The notes: generated by a model not told the origin, from the sequence alone. A stretch of 64,000 bases of DNA from Bacillota bacterium (GCA_023409265.1 JAEYHZ010000037.1:186001-250000), one strand, 5' to 3'; shown: positions 17,105 through 26,228, counted from the stretch's first letter. Numbers and translations: made by a program.

Positions 17105-19666
17105 TTACACTACCCAGCGGATCAGGCCCATATCAAATCTGTTTATAAGATCGGGATGCTTTGGTGTTACTCTGAAGGTATAGGCATATTCTCCGCCATC
17201 GTCTATTTTGAGATTTAAGCCATATCTGTACAGGTTCTCACCAATCCTTTCTTCGCAGTTCATTACAGCAGCCTGAGCGCTGCCAATTTTCCCGTTTTCC
17301 AGAGTTCCATAGTATACTTCGATTTCTACATTTGCCGGATCAATGGCACCCAATTGAGCATTTACAGTCAAATAAATCTCCTGCCCGGAATTTGACTTGT
17401 AATCCTTGAGATCATTATTGTTTCTATCAGCAATAAGCTGAACCTGCGCCCAGTTGTTTTTCATGTAATCCTCAAAGGAACTCAGACCCCGTGCAATATT
17501 GAAATTGTCATTGGTCAGCTTTCCATTACCCAGCATGGCAGGCAGGTACATTCTTTCAGTATATTCTTTTACCATCCGGTCGGTACTGTAATTCCAGGCC
17601 AGAGACTTGATGGAATTCTTCATTATGCGTACCCATTCTGTTGGGATACCGTTCTCATTTACTTTATAGAAAAGAGGAATAATTTTTTCTTCCAGGGTAT
17701 CATATATGGATTCGCTGTCTATATTATCCTGTGAGTTTTCATTATCAAATTCTGTTTCGTCGCCTATAATCCAGCCGTTTTCACGATTGTACCCTTCACA
17801 CCACCAACCGTCCAGGATGCTGAAATTAATCACTCCGTTTATACAAACCTTCTGACCGCTTGTTCCGCTTGCTTCAAGGGGCCTTCTTGGATTATTCATC
17901 CAAACGTCCACACCTTGAACAAGATTTCTGGCAACAGTCATATTATAGTTTTCAAGAAGGATTACCTTACCATAGAAGCCTTCCATTCTCGCAATATCGT
18001 TTATATTTTTTATTACCTCATGAGCAGGTCCGTCAGCAGGATGAGCTTTACCTGCAAATATTATCTGCATGGGCTTTTCCGGATTGTTAAGAATGTTCTG
18101 AATTCTGGCCAGATTTCTGAATATGAGGTTTGCCCTCTTATAGGTTGCGAATCTTCTGGCAAAACCTATTGTCAGAGCATTTGGGTCAAGAAAGGTATCA
18201 ACCTGCCTTACCGACTCCATGGATTCTCCGTTGGCAAGCCTTTGGGCCTTCAGCCTGTCACGGACAAAACCAATGAGCTTGTTTTTCAATTCCAAATGAG
18301 TTTCCCACAGCTCCTGGTCAGGAATATTATCTATTTCCTCAAAGGTTGAACTGCAGTAAATCTCACTTTTCCAATCAGGCTTAAGATATTTGTCATAGAG
18401 TTCCTTGATTTTCGGTGACAGCCAGGTAAGAGTATGAATACCGTTGGTTACATGGGTGATAGGCACATCGTCCCTCGGTACATCAGGCCATACATCACCG
18501 AAAATATCCCTGGAAACTGCACCGTGCAGTTCGCTAACACCATTTTTTCTGCCTGCCAGTGTCAATGCCAGAACGGTCATGTTAAAATTCTGATCCTCAG
18601 GTTTTTTGAGACCTAGTTCGAGGAAATCGTATCTGCTGAGACCCAATTGACCCCAGAAGTCTCCAAAGTACTTATCCATCATGTAAAGAGGGAAGGTATC
18701 GTTTCCGGCAGGCACTGGTGTATGAGTTGTAAAAATGGAAGAGTTAGCCACAATTTGCTTTGCTTCCTTAAAGGTTAAATGCTTTTCATTGATCAGTTTC
18801 CTGATTAACTCCAGTCCCATAAAAGAGGAGTGTCCCTCGTTCATATGGTAAACAGAAGGATGAATATCAAGAGCCTCCAGTACTCTGATACCACCTATAC
18901 CGAGGAAAATCTCCTGTTGTATCCTTGTTTCCTGATCTCCGCCGTACAGCCTGGAAGTAAGGGCTCTGTCTGATGGGTTGTTTTGAGGTACATCGGTATC
19001 CATGAGATATAAGCCGATTCTGCCTATTTGAACCTTCCAGACCTTGGCATATACTGTTCTGCCTGCGAAGGTGATATTTATTTCCACCTGCATGCCGTTT
19101 GAATTAAGAGCAGGTGTTATAGGAAGCTGTGATATATTTAAGGTATTGAAATTTGTTTCCTGCCATCCATGAACATTTATTCTTTGACTGAAATACCCTT
19201 GTTTGTAGAACAGTCCGATAGCAGTAAAAGGAAGCCCTAAATCACTTGCAGATTTACAATGATCCCCCGACAATACACCCAGGCCTCCGGAATAGATTGG
19301 CAAAACTTCATTGAGACCATATTCTGCAGAGAAGTATGCAATGCTTTTACCCTTGCTTTCAGGGTGGTTCCGGGAAAACCAGGTATTTTGTTCCGCCATG
19401 TAACTGTCAAATGAGGCTATTACATTGTTCAGCCTGCTCATATACTCTTGGTCGTTAAGTTTTGCCTGAAGTTTTTTCTGACTTACCTCCTGAAGGAATC
19501 TGACGGGATTCTTACCCAGTTTTTCCCACAAATCCAAATCGATATCTCTGTAAAGATCTATTGCCTCAGGATTCCAGGACCACCATAAGTTATATGCAAC
19601 ATCATTTAATCTTTTAAATTTATCAGGTAAAGCAGATATTACGTTTATTTTTCCAACAAGATACAT
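17105..19666 (-). CDS. glgP: Alpha-glucan (glycogen/maltodextrin) phosphorylase, GT35
   Basis: This PLP-dependent enzyme releases glucose 1-phosphate from alpha-1,4-glucans with inorganic phosphate, mobilising glycogen or dextrins. The 853-residue protein has the N-terminal DUF3417 region (Asn-Leu-Trp-Trp-Ser-Trp-Asn-Pro) that defines the long bacterial and archaeal subfamily. Glucan-site segments follow (Ala-Tyr-Phe-Ser-Ala-Glu-Tyr-Gly and Gly-Gly-Leu-Gly-Val-Leu-Ser-Gly-Asp), then the PLP-Lys region Glu-Ala-Ser-Gly-Thr-Ser-Gly-Gln-Lys. I start at the ATG at 19666 with GGAGG six bases upstream; a TTG two codons earlier is less likely. It is convergent with the LplA-type operon and has its own terminator. 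Confidence 0.92.
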   Translation of the reverse strand: MYLVGKINVISALPDKFKRLNDVAYNLWWSWNPEAIDLYRDIDLDLWEKLGKNPVRFLQEVSQKKLQAKLNDQEYMSRLNNVIASFDSYMAEQNTWFSRNHPESKGKSIAYFSAEYGLNEVLPIYSGGLGVLSGDHCKSASDLGLPFTAIGLFYKQGYFSQRINVHGWQETNFNTLNISQLPITPALNSNGMQVEINITFAGRTVYAKVWKVQIGRIGLYLMDTDVPQNNPSDRALTSRLYGGDQETRIQQEIFLGIGGIRVLEALDIHPSVYHMNEGHSSFMGLELIRKLINEKHLTFKEAKQIVANSSIFTTHTPVPAGNDTFPLYMMDKYFGDFWGQLGLSRYDFLELGLKKPEDQNFNMTVLALTLAGRKNGVSELHGAVSRDIFGDVWPDVPRDDVPITHVTNGIHTLTWLSPKIKELYDKYLKPDWKSEIYCSSTFEEIDNIPDQELWETHLELKNKLIGFVRDRLKAQRLANGESMESVRQVDTFLDPNALTIGFARRFATYKRANLIFRNLARIQNILNNPEKPMQIIFAGKAHPADGPAHEVIKNINDIARMEGFYGKVILLENYNMTVARNLVQGVDVWMNNPRRPLEASGTSGQKVCINGVINFSILDGWWCEGYNRENGWIIGDETEFDNENSQDNIDSESIYDTLEEKIIPLFYKVNENGIPTEWVRIMKNSIKSLAWNYSTDRMVKEYTERMYLPAMLGNGKLTNDNFNIARGLSSFEDYMKNNWAQVQLIADRNNNDLKDYKSNSGQEIYLTVNAQLGAIDPANVEIEVYYGTLENGKIGSAQAAVMNCEERIGENLYRYGLNLKIDDGGEYAYTFRVTPKHPDLINRFDMGLIRWVV

Positions 19667-19937
19667 ATGCAACCTCCAATCGCTTTAATGAGTTAATATT
19701 ATTTATACCCACTATTTTTTCCGGCTAAGCTGATTTACTGAGTTTATTTCAGTTGTTGATATAATAACATAAAGAATACATTATTGGTAGTATTTGCATC
19801 GGATTTTGGAATTATTTGCACCGAATTAATGTATATTTAAAGATAATTTAAAATATAGAATAGCTGGAAAAAAATACTTTTTTTAAATTATGTTTTTCAT
19901 AAATAAAAAGTGCCATATTGTGATAAAAATATATATT

Positions 19938-20351
19938 ATGATTAAACGATTTTTTATTTATGGTATTGTTGGCTGGAGCATGGAAATAATATGGACAGGG
20001 CTATATTCCTTAATCAACGGGAATCTCACCCTGGAGGCTTATACCAGCCTGTGGATGTTTTTCATATACGGATGCGGTGTTTTTCTGGAACCTCTACATG
20101 ACATAATTCGTTCATGGAATGCTGTTTTAAGAGGTTTAGTTTGGGTTGTAATAATCTGGGGTATAGAATATACAACCGGAAAACTGATTCTGAGCATACT
20201 TCATGTATATCCCTGGCAGTACTTTGGCAAATTTGCCGTTGAGGGAATTGTCAGGTTGGATTATGCCCCTGCCTGGTTTCTGGCAGGACTGATTTTTGAA
20301 AGGATTCACAGAACACTGGACAAGTTGAACATAGGTATGGGAAAACTTTAA
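19938..20351 (+). CDS. Small membrane protein, putative ABC-permease-like (CmpB family)
   Basis: The protein is about 137 residues with four hydrophobic segments and resembles the short clostridial proteins annotated as putative ABC transporter permease (ABC_trans_CmpB). Recognisable features are an early Tyr-Gly-Ile-Val-Gly-Trp-Ser-Met-Glu-Ile segment and a Pro-Trp-x-Tyr-Phe turn. No binding motif or partner ATPase is visible, so transport activity is not shown. The start is uncertain: no good ribosome site is seen, and the ATG at 19938 best fits the domain start, while the frame is open back to 19890. It stands alone. Confidence 0.6.
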   Translation: MIKRFFIYGIVGWSMEIIWTGLYSLINGNLTLEAYTSLWMFFIYGCGVFLEPLHDIIRSWNAVLRGLVWVVIIWGIEYTTGKLILSILHVYPWQYFGKFAVEGIVRLDYAPAWFLAGLIFERIHRTLDKLNIGMGKL

Positions 20352-20378
20352 AAGCTTTAATAATACATTTGGACATGG

Positions 20379-20513
20379 TTAAATAATGACTTCCCATTCT
20401 AAATCGGCTATTTTCCCTAATACGACCTTGTTGTCAGTTGCAATAAAGCAATTATTGCGCCTTCCTCCGCCTTGTATTGACAAAAAATATTCCGCCTTAA
20501 AACGGAGTTTCAT
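20379..20513 (-). CDS. Candidate 44-residue small protein
   Basis: A complete ATG-to-TAA frame of 44 codons lies on the minus strand in an otherwise empty 400-base gap. The product is mixed in composition and not repetitive, with a Gly-Gly-Gly-Arg-Arg turn, a Phe-Ile-Ala-Thr-Asp strand and a Gly-Lys-Ile-Ala-Asp-Leu-Glu-Trp-Glu end. That looks like a small folded domain rather than random translation. The ribosome site is weak and no promoter was fixed. I do not recognise a family. It could also be the tail of a decayed longer gene. Confidence 0.3.
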   Translation of the reverse strand: MKLRFKAEYFLSIQGGGRRNNCFIATDNKVVLGKIADLEWEVII

Positions 20514-20623
20514 TATATAATCATGCCTTATTTACAAATATTACAATTATTAATTTTTTGTGATTTATTTGAAAAAAATGTATCGGTTGATTATAATATA
20601 ATTACTTTTTAAATTTCAAAACT

Positions 20624-20656
20624 AAAAAGTATACACAAATCGTGTATGCTTTTTGT
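20624..20656. terminator. Hairpin with T tract, probable terminator
   Basis: AAAAAGTATACAC pairs with GTGTATGCTTTTT around a 5-base loop, with further T residues after it. It separates the CmpB-like gene region from the NAGPA-type gene and may act in either direction. Confidence 0.65.
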
Positions 20657-20747
20657 TTGCGTTAAAGAGTTTTAACATTGATAAAATACAGATTTTTATA
20701 AGGAAGTTGAAATTTAGCTGAGGGGTTAATTTATTTCAGGGGGATAA

Positions 20748-21779
20748 ATGAGTAACATAATAGTTGATGAAAGGCTTGAACTACAGAATCAAGCCAAACA
20801 GAATAAAAAGAAAAGGAAAAATTCCAAGTTAAAAAGTTTGATAGGCTTTTTGATTTTTGAAATATTTTTTATGTCTTTGACAACACCTTTGTTAGTGTTC
20901 TACGGACCTTTTGATAATGTAAAGAGGACAATTACAGGTATGACCTGGAATTCCTATACGCTTCAAAAGATTCCAAAAGCATTTTTGTCAGACAGTGCCA
21001 TTCAAAGGATTTTAGGGGACGGGTATGCTATTTCAGACATAGATACCGAATCTATTAAATTGCTGAATTTTGGCATAAAGCATTCCAGCAATATTGATAT
21101 TTTTGATATAGAAAGCAGCAATTTTAATGGAAAAATGCTGCTGGTACAAGACCCTACAAGAATTAAGGTAGGCTATTCAAACCAGATGCCAAGAGCAGGT
21201 GAAACAACAAGCAGTATCGCAAAAAGAAACGGCGCCGTAGCAGCAATAAATGGAGGCGGTTTTGTGGATACAAAATGGGCTGGAACAGGTGGAGCGCCCC
21301 TTGGATATCTTATAAGTAACGGGAAGTTTATCAGCGGTCAGATTAAAGACAAGGATAAAAAGAGGGATACCATTGCCTTTACTGAAGATGGAATGCTTAT
21401 AGTTGGAAAACATTCAGAAAATGATCTTAAAAAATACAAGGTGAAAGAGGCCATAAGCTTTGGCCCTCCGCTTATAGTAAACGGCAAGCCCACAATAAAC
21501 AAGGGTGACGGTGGTTGGGGAATATCTCCGAGAACAGTTATCGGACAGAAGGAAGATGGGTCTGTATTGCTATTGGTAATAGACGGCAGAAGTCTCAAGT
21601 CCTTTGGAGCAACCTTGAAAGAGGTTCAGAATATCATGCTCCAGCATGGTGCCGTAAATGCTGCCAACCTGGACGGAGGTTCATCCACAACAATGTATTA
21701 CGACGGAAAAGTTATTAATACACCATCGGATGCTCTTGGTGAAAGATCGGTTCCGTCAGTATTTATGGTAATGCCATAG
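20748..21779 (+). CDS. Membrane-anchored phosphodiester glycosidase (NAGPA domain) protein
   Basis: This 343-residue protein has a basic cytoplasmic start, one membrane segment at about 29-52, and an extracytoplasmic NAGPA/DUF2233 domain in its second half. The domain is supported by Ala-Ile-Asn-Gly-Gly-Gly-Phe, Pro-Arg-Thr-Val-Ile-Gly, Leu-Val-Ile-Asp-Gly-Arg and Ala-Ala-Asn-Leu-Asp-Gly-Gly-Ser-Ser-Thr-Thr. Family members cleave sugar-phosphodiester bonds or act on surface polysaccharides, so a role in envelope glycan remodelling is inferred. AGGGGGA precedes the ATG. The next gene also encodes a single-span envelope protein and may be co-transcribed. Confidence 0.85.
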   Translation: MSNIIVDERLELQNQAKQNKKKRKNSKLKSLIGFLIFEIFFMSLTTPLLVFYGPFDNVKRTITGMTWNSYTLQKIPKAFLSDSAIQRILGDGYAISDIDTESIKLLNFGIKHSSNIDIFDIESSNFNGKMLLVQDPTRIKVGYSNQMPRAGETTSSIAKRNGAVAAINGGGFVDTKWAGTGGAPLGYLISNGKFISGQIKDKDKKRDTIAFTEDGMLIVGKHSENDLKKYKVKEAISFGPPLIVNGKPTINKGDGGWGISPRTVIGQKEDGSVLLLVIDGRSLKSFGATLKEVQNIMLQHGAVNAANLDGGSSTTMYYDGKVINTPSDALGERSVPSVFMVMP

Positions 21780-21890
21780 AAGCACCGTCAGTATTTCCGC
21801 ACAAAAAGCGTGTGGAATGGCGATGTTCAAAGTACAGTCACGCCTTATCCGGCTCACGGTACGTGCGTGGATTTATTTGACTATAAACTT

Positions 21891-22973
21891 ATGAAAATTT
21901 GTGAGCCTGAAAGGCTATGGGTACTAAAAGTGAAAACTTTAGCGAAGTGGTATAAGTGGATTTTATTAGCAGTAATATTTCAGTTTTGTGTCTTGTTATA
22001 CATTAATAATATATTTTTAAATACCAATGTTTCGGTTAGCGTAACTACCAGCGAAACCAAGCCAAAATCTTTATCGGGAGATTTTAAGGTTCCTCAGGGT
22101 GTCAAGGATGTAAAAGTATCTTTTAATGCAAGATTCGGTGCTTATGTGGACGATGATGGAGCGCTGCATATAATAAATATAGATACAAAAAAGGATGAGA
22201 AGGTTGCAGGCTTAAAGAAGGATAAAATAACCTTCTTCAAATGGCTTCCTGACAGGGATATGGTTATTTTCTCCTCAGATACAAAGAATGGAAAAAGCGG
22301 CGTAATACAAATGTCAACCTATGAGGCTGATTCCGAGACTACAAGAGATTTGCCTGAAATAACAGACATAACTTCAAAAAGCAAAGTAATGGATATAGAT
22401 TTATCTCCATATACAAATGTAGTTTATGCTAAAATAAATACATCGGAGACTAGATCCAAAATTATCAGATTCAATGTAATGAGCCAGTATGCTCATGTGA
22501 TGAATCTTGGACCGGATGCTGTTATTAAAGAGTGTAATTATGTGAATAAGCTTTTTTATCAGAACCCGGGTGAGGCCATTTATGTTTATGACGGTATGAA
22601 CAGATCGAAAACAAGAGTGGATGTTGATGCTGAAAACGTAAGGGTTTTGGACATAGATTCCAACGATACCCTGTATATCGGAATTCTGGATTCCAACGGC
22701 AAAGTAACAGATATATACCAGCAGAAAATAACTGATGCCAAGCTCAGCGACAACTGGACAAAAACAGCACTGAAAGAAAGGGTACTACCTGAAAATATCT
22801 CAATTTCAGTTAACGGGAATATGTATGCTGTAAATAAGGATGAAAACAAAATTGTGAATTTGACAAGTGGTTTAAAAGCTTCGTACAGGGGCGACTTTAT
22901 TGAAGTACTTAATGGAGCACTTGTTTCTAAGGACGGAAATAAGGTAGATATAACATCACTAAAGGAATATTAG
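21891..22973 (+). CDS. Single-span membrane protein with extracytoplasmic beta-propeller-like domain, unknown function
   Basis: I do not recognise a named family. The protein has one membrane segment (about residues 22-42 from this start), and then about 320 residues with repeated strand patterns such as Phe-Lys-Trp-Leu-Pro-Asp-Arg-Asp-Met and Val-Ile-Phe-Ser-Ser-Asp that suggest a WD40/TolB-like propeller. The start is uncertain. The frame is open from a GTG at 21810, but 21780-21890 is a GC-richer stretch with a hairpin and does not look coding. The ATG at 21891 and a GTG at 21930 are both possible, neither with a strong ribosome site. It follows the NAGPA gene in the same direction. Confidence 0.6.
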   Translation: MKICEPERLWVLKVKTLAKWYKWILLAVIFQFCVLLYINNIFLNTNVSVSVTTSETKPKSLSGDFKVPQGVKDVKVSFNARFGAYVDDDGALHIINIDTKKDEKVAGLKKDKITFFKWLPDRDMVIFSSDTKNGKSGVIQMSTYEADSETTRDLPEITDITSKSKVMDIDLSPYTNVVYAKINTSETRSKIIRFNVMSQYAHVMNLGPDAVIKECNYVNKLFYQNPGEAIYVYDGMNRSKTRVDVDAENVRVLDIDSNDTLYIGILDSNGKVTDIYQQKITDAKLSDNWTKTALKERVLPENISISVNGNMYAVNKDENKIVNLTSGLKASYRGDFIEVLNGALVSKDGNKVDITSLKEY

Positions 22974-23059
22974 GATTTATAAATGTTTAATAATTATACA
23001 AATGGGTATAAATAAATTAAGTTTCGAATATTTAACATGGTAATTTAGGAGGAATATTT

Positions 23060-23386
23060 ATGTCAGGTAAAATAGTTGATATCACTAACGATTCTTTTCA
23101 GGAATCGGTTCTTAAATCGGATAAACCGGTTATTGTTGATTTCTGGGCATCATGGTGCGGGCCATGCAGAATGGTAGCTCCCATAATGGAGGAGCTTGCA
23201 GATGATTATGAAGACAAAGTTCAGGTTGCAAAAGTTAATGTTGATGATCAGGGAGAACTTGCTGCTCAATTCAGAATTATGAGCATACCCACTGTACTTA
23301 TTTTCAAGGATGGGCAAATTGCCGAGAAAATTGTCGGAGCCAGAGGTAAGGGAGAATTTGTCGAACTGATTGAAAAGCATTTATGA
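23060..23386 (+). CDS. trxA: Thioredoxin
   Basis: This 108-residue cytoplasmic disulfide reductase has the classic active site Trp-Cys-Gly-Pro-Cys (Cys33 and Cys36), the cis-proline segment Ile-Pro-Thr near residue 76, and the C-terminal Gly-Ala-x-Gly-Lys loop. AGGAGGA lies at ideal spacing before the ATG. No thioredoxin reductase is adjacent. Length and motifs agree with typical bacterial thioredoxin 1. A long palindromic element begins about 22 bases after the stop. Confidence 0.95.
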   Translation: MSGKIVDITNDSFQESVLKSDKPVIVDFWASWCGPCRMVAPIMEELADDYEDKVQVAKVNVDDQGELAAQFRIMSIPTVLIFKDGQIAEKIVGARGKGEFVELIEKHL

Positions 23387-23407
23387 AATTATTTTCCATA
23401 AAGGATT

Positions 23408-23550
23408 TTATAACATAGAATGAATCTCATATATGGTTGAGCTGCCTTTGAAGTATTTTTAAGGCAACAGATGATGCGAGCAGCAACGATAAATACTCGT
23501 TATGCGAAGCAGCCTGTTCAGCTTGCCCTATAGAGATTCATTTGTTATAA
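23408..23550. repeat. Palindromic intergenic element, TTATAACA-ended (143 bp)
   Basis: The left arm at 23408-23430 and right arm at 23529-23550 are complementary over about 20 bases, with shared blocks TTATAACA and AATGAATCTC. The interior is GC-richer and holds smaller complementary blocks. The TTATAAC ends recall the elements at 407-563 and 45101-45138, but the interior differs, so this may be another class of the same family. It fills the space between trxA and the DivIVA-like gene. Confidence 0.65.
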
Positions 23551-23599
23551 TGGAATATATTAATCCATGAATTCCTAATCTTTTGTGGGAGGATGCGCT

Positions 23600-24031
23600 A
23601 TGGCAGGGGAAAAATTATTTTCTACGGCTCTTTTTGGCTTTAAGAAACAGCATGTCAATGCCTACCTTGAGAAACTCAATAAAGAGTATGAAGAAAAAGT
23701 AAAGGCTAAAGAAAAAGAAATTGCTGATATTAAGGCCCAGTATCGTGATGTCAAATCCAAATATGATGAGATCAGTAAAAATCTCGAACAAATTAAGGAA
23801 GATAGGGAAAAAATAGCGAATGCCCTGATTACGGCTCAGGAGAAAGCAGATACCATTATCAATGAAGCAAAGCTTCAAGCCATAAACGAAAAGAAGTCAC
23901 TTGAAAAACAGGTTGAGGAAGAAAAAGAAAGGCTTGTTGATATCAAGGAGGAATTAAAGGTTTTAAAAGTAGAGGTTGTTGATAAACTTAAAAGATATGA
24001 GGGAGAGCTGACAAACATTATTAAAGAATAA
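23600..24031 (+). CDS. DivIVA-like coiled-coil protein
   Basis: The protein of 143 residues opens with a DivIVA-like N-terminal motif (Phe-Gly-Phe-Lys-Lys-Gln-His-Val-Asn-Ala-Tyr-Leu) and then is almost entirely a charged coiled coil rich in Lys and Glu. DivIVA/GpsB-type proteins recognise curved membranes or recruit division and wall-synthesis proteins. The stretch Ala-Asp-Thr-Ile-Ile-Asn-Glu-Ala is also typical of such coils. I start at the ATG at 23600 with GGGAGGA upstream; the GTG at 23585 overlaps that site. No partner gene is nearby. Confidence 0.75.
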   Translation: MAGEKLFSTALFGFKKQHVNAYLEKLNKEYEEKVKAKEKEIADIKAQYRDVKSKYDEISKNLEQIKEDREKIANALITAQEKADTIINEAKLQAINEKKSLEKQVEEEKERLVDIKEELKVLKVEVVDKLKRYEGELTNIIKE

Positions 24032-24052
24032 TGTTTCTGGCCTTTATTTTAC

Positions 24053-24081
24053 TTGAATTAAGATTTAAATTAATTTATAAT
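24053..24081 (+). promoter_or_regulatory. Promoter of the T-box transcript
   Basis: TTGAAT at 24053-24058 and TATAAT at 24076-24081 are separated by exactly 17 bases, giving a predicted start near 24088, just ahead of the T-box stem I region. Confidence 0.7.
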
Positions 24082-24087
24082 AAATTC

Positions 24088-24480
24088 TAACAGAAGATGA
24101 TCTTTTGTTATTGTTAAGCATATAATATCTTATGTGATGGATCAGATTATACTTAATAAATGCTGTGAATGGGAAGAGTAAATATTAAATCAGTTTCAGA
24201 GAGCCGGTAAACAGTCTGCTGTTGGTGAGAGACCGGTACTGGTTGGTATTGAAGGCAGCCCTGGAGTAGCTTTTTTGAAAGCTTGAAAAAGTTAGTAGAG
24301 AAAGACGTGGCGTCACGTTACAGACGAGTAATGTAAGCATTATATGAAATAATGTCGCATTCTGAATAATGTGATATTTCTCATTACGTGCCGCATTATT
24401 TGAGAGAATGCTTTTTTGCATTAATTAGGGTGGTACCGCGGAAACCTTCGTCCCTGTTTTAGAGGACTTGGGTTTTTTTT
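24088..24480 (+). promoter_or_regulatory. T-box riboswitch leader
   Basis: The T-box sequence AGGGTGGTACCGCGG lies at 24427-24441, followed by a terminator hairpin (GTCC with GGAC, ACC with GGT) and a run of eight T residues ending near 24480. Upstream is a long folded stem I region with an AGAGTA segment near 24176 and a GAAGGC on the other side near 24254, as in the loop-E part of a specifier loop. T-box leaders bind uncharged tRNA and then antiterminate. The specifier triplet is not certain; ATT or TAT just before GAA are candidates. It controls the following regulator-aminotransferase pair. Confidence 0.92.
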
Positions 24481-24588
24481 ATTGTCTAAGAAAGTAGATA
24501 TTTTGCTATGCTTTGTTTTTAGACCAGGTTAAAAAATTATATTCAGGTCGTTTCAGATACCAATAAAAATGAAAAGGAGAGATTTAAA

Positions 24589-25068
24589 ATGGATGAGATA
24601 CTGGAAATATTGGAGAAGAACAGCAAGGCCACAGCCGGCGAAATAGCGGTAATGCTTGGAAAAACAGAGGAAGAGGTGGCGGAGGCCATTCGTAAATATG
24701 AGGCTGAAAATGTTATAGTTGGATACAGCACTTTAATTAATTGGGATAAAACAGAAAGAGAAAAGGTTACAGCATTAATAGAAGTTAAGGTTACACCACA
24801 GAGAGGGCTTGGCTTTGATAAAATTGCCGACAGAATATATAAATATCCTGAGGTTACTGCCTGTTATCTGATGTCGGGTGGTTTCGACCTTACTGTTATT
24901 ATCGAAGGTAAAACAATGAAAGAGGTAGCTTTGTTTGTATCTGAAAAACTTGCTCCTCTTGAGTCTGTACTCAGTACTGCAACACATTTTGTTCTCAAAA
25001 AATACAAGGATAAGGGAACTATTTTTGAAGAGAAACCTGTCGATAGAAGGGAGCAGATATTTATATGA
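24589..25068 (+). CDS. Lrp/AsnC family transcriptional regulator (AlaR-like)
   Basis: This 159-residue feast-famine regulator has an N-terminal winged helix-turn-helix (about 1-60) and a RAM ligand-binding domain containing Val-Thr-Ala-Cys-Tyr-Leu-Met-Ser-Gly-Gly-Phe-Asp. Lrp-type proteins sense amino acids and control nearby metabolic genes. The stop overlaps the start of the aminotransferase by four bases, so the pair is co-translated. This resembles the Bacillus alaR-alaT pair. Unusually, the regulator is itself under T-box control. AAAAGGAGAG precedes the ATG. Confidence 0.88.
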   Translation: MDEILEILEKNSKATAGEIAVMLGKTEEEVAEAIRKYEAENVIVGYSTLINWDKTEREKVTALIEVKVTPQRGLGFDKIADRIYKYPEVTACYLMSGGFDLTVIIEGKTMKEVALFVSEKLAPLESVLSTATHFVLKKYKDKGTIFEEKPVDRREQIFI

Positions 25069-26228
25069 TAATGAAGGATATGATTTTGGACAAAATAAAG
25101 AAGGTTCCTCCTTCAGGTATCAGAAAATATTTTGACCTGATAAACGAGATGAAGGATGTTATCTCCCTGGGAGTGGGAGAGCCTGACTTTATAACACCAT
25201 GGAATATTCGGGAAGCAGGAATATATTCCTTGGAGCACGGTCACACCCAGTATTCTTCCAATGCCGGTTTTATTGAGCTGAGAGAAGAAATCAGCAGGTA
25301 TTTAAGCAGAAAGTTTTCGCTGGAGTATAATCCGGTGGATGAGATTCTGGTTACAGTGGGCGGCAGCGAAGGTATAGATGCTGCACTCAGAGCCCTTGTG
25401 GGTCCCGGGGATGAAGTAATTATTCCCGAGCCAAGCTTTGTTGCATATAAGGGCTGCACAGGTTTTACAGGTGCTACGGCTGTTACTATACCGCTGAAGC
25501 AGGAAAATCTGTTCAAGCTGACGGCAGAAGAACTTGAAAATGCTATTACAGAAAGGACAAAGGTTGTAATTATACCTTTTCCAAATAACCCTACCGGTGC
25601 TATTATGACTAAGGAGGATCTGTATGAACTGGTAAAGGTGCTGAAGGACAAAAACATTGTGGTTCTTTCAGATGAAATATACTGCGAGCTGACATATGAA
25701 GGTAAACATACATCCATAGCAAGCTTCCCTGAACTAAAAGAGCAGACTCTCGTAATAAACGGTTTCTCAAAGTCCTATGCCATGACAGGCTGGCGCCTGG
25801 GCTATGCTTGCGGACACAGGGATTTGATTAATGAGATGAAGAAAATTCATCAGTACGGGATTATGTGTGCACCCACAACAGCACAGGATGCTGCAATTGA
25901 AGCCTTACAGAACAGCGACGATGATGTGGTTATGATGGCAAAGGAATACAACAGGCGAAGAAGGGTCATGCTGGATGGTTTCCAGAAGGCGGGCTACTCC
26001 AGCTTTGAACCCAAAGGTGCATTTTATGTGTTCCCCAACATCAAGAGCTCAGGTCTCAGTTCGGATGAATTCTGTGAAAGGCTTCTCATGGAACAGAGGG
26101 TGCTGGTGGTTCCTGGAACAGCCTTCGGAGAAAGCGGAGAGGGTTATGTCCGTGCATGTTATGCATCATCAATGGAAAATATAGTTGAAGCAATGAAGAG
26201 GATAAGATCTTTTACCGACAGTTTATAA
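25065..26228 (+). CDS. PLP-dependent aminotransferase, class I/II (AlaT/PatA-like)
   Basis: This 387-residue aminotransferase of the aspartate-aminotransferase fold has Ser-Leu-Gly-Val-Gly-Glu-Pro-Asp near the start and Pro-Asn-Asn-Pro-Thr-Gly in the middle. The PLP-binding Lys236 lies in Gly-Phe-Ser-Lys-Ser-Tyr-Ala-Met-Thr-Gly-Trp-Arg, and there is a late Arg in Tyr-Val-Arg-Ala-Cys-Tyr. Members transfer amino groups between alanine, aromatic or branched amino acids and 2-oxoglutarate. The overlap with an Lrp regulator favours an AlaT-like role, while the T-box specifier, once known, would indicate the amino acid. The stop codon TAA falls within the TTATAACGC end of repeat copy D. Confidence 0.88.
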   Translation: MIMKDMILDKIKKVPPSGIRKYFDLINEMKDVISLGVGEPDFITPWNIREAGIYSLEHGHTQYSSNAGFIELREEISRYLSRKFSLEYNPVDEILVTVGGSEGIDAALRALVGPGDEVIIPEPSFVAYKGCTGFTGATAVTIPLKQENLFKLTAEELENAITERTKVVIIPFPNNPTGAIMTKEDLYELVKVLKDKNIVVLSDEIYCELTYEGKHTSIASFPELKEQTLVINGFSKSYAMTGWRLGYACGHRDLINEMKKIHQYGIMCAPTTAQDAAIEALQNSDDDVVMMAKEYNRRRRVMLDGFQKAGYSSFEPKGAFYVFPNIKSSGLSSDEFCERLLMEQRVLVVPGTAFGESGEGYVRACYASSMENIVEAMKRIRSFTDSL

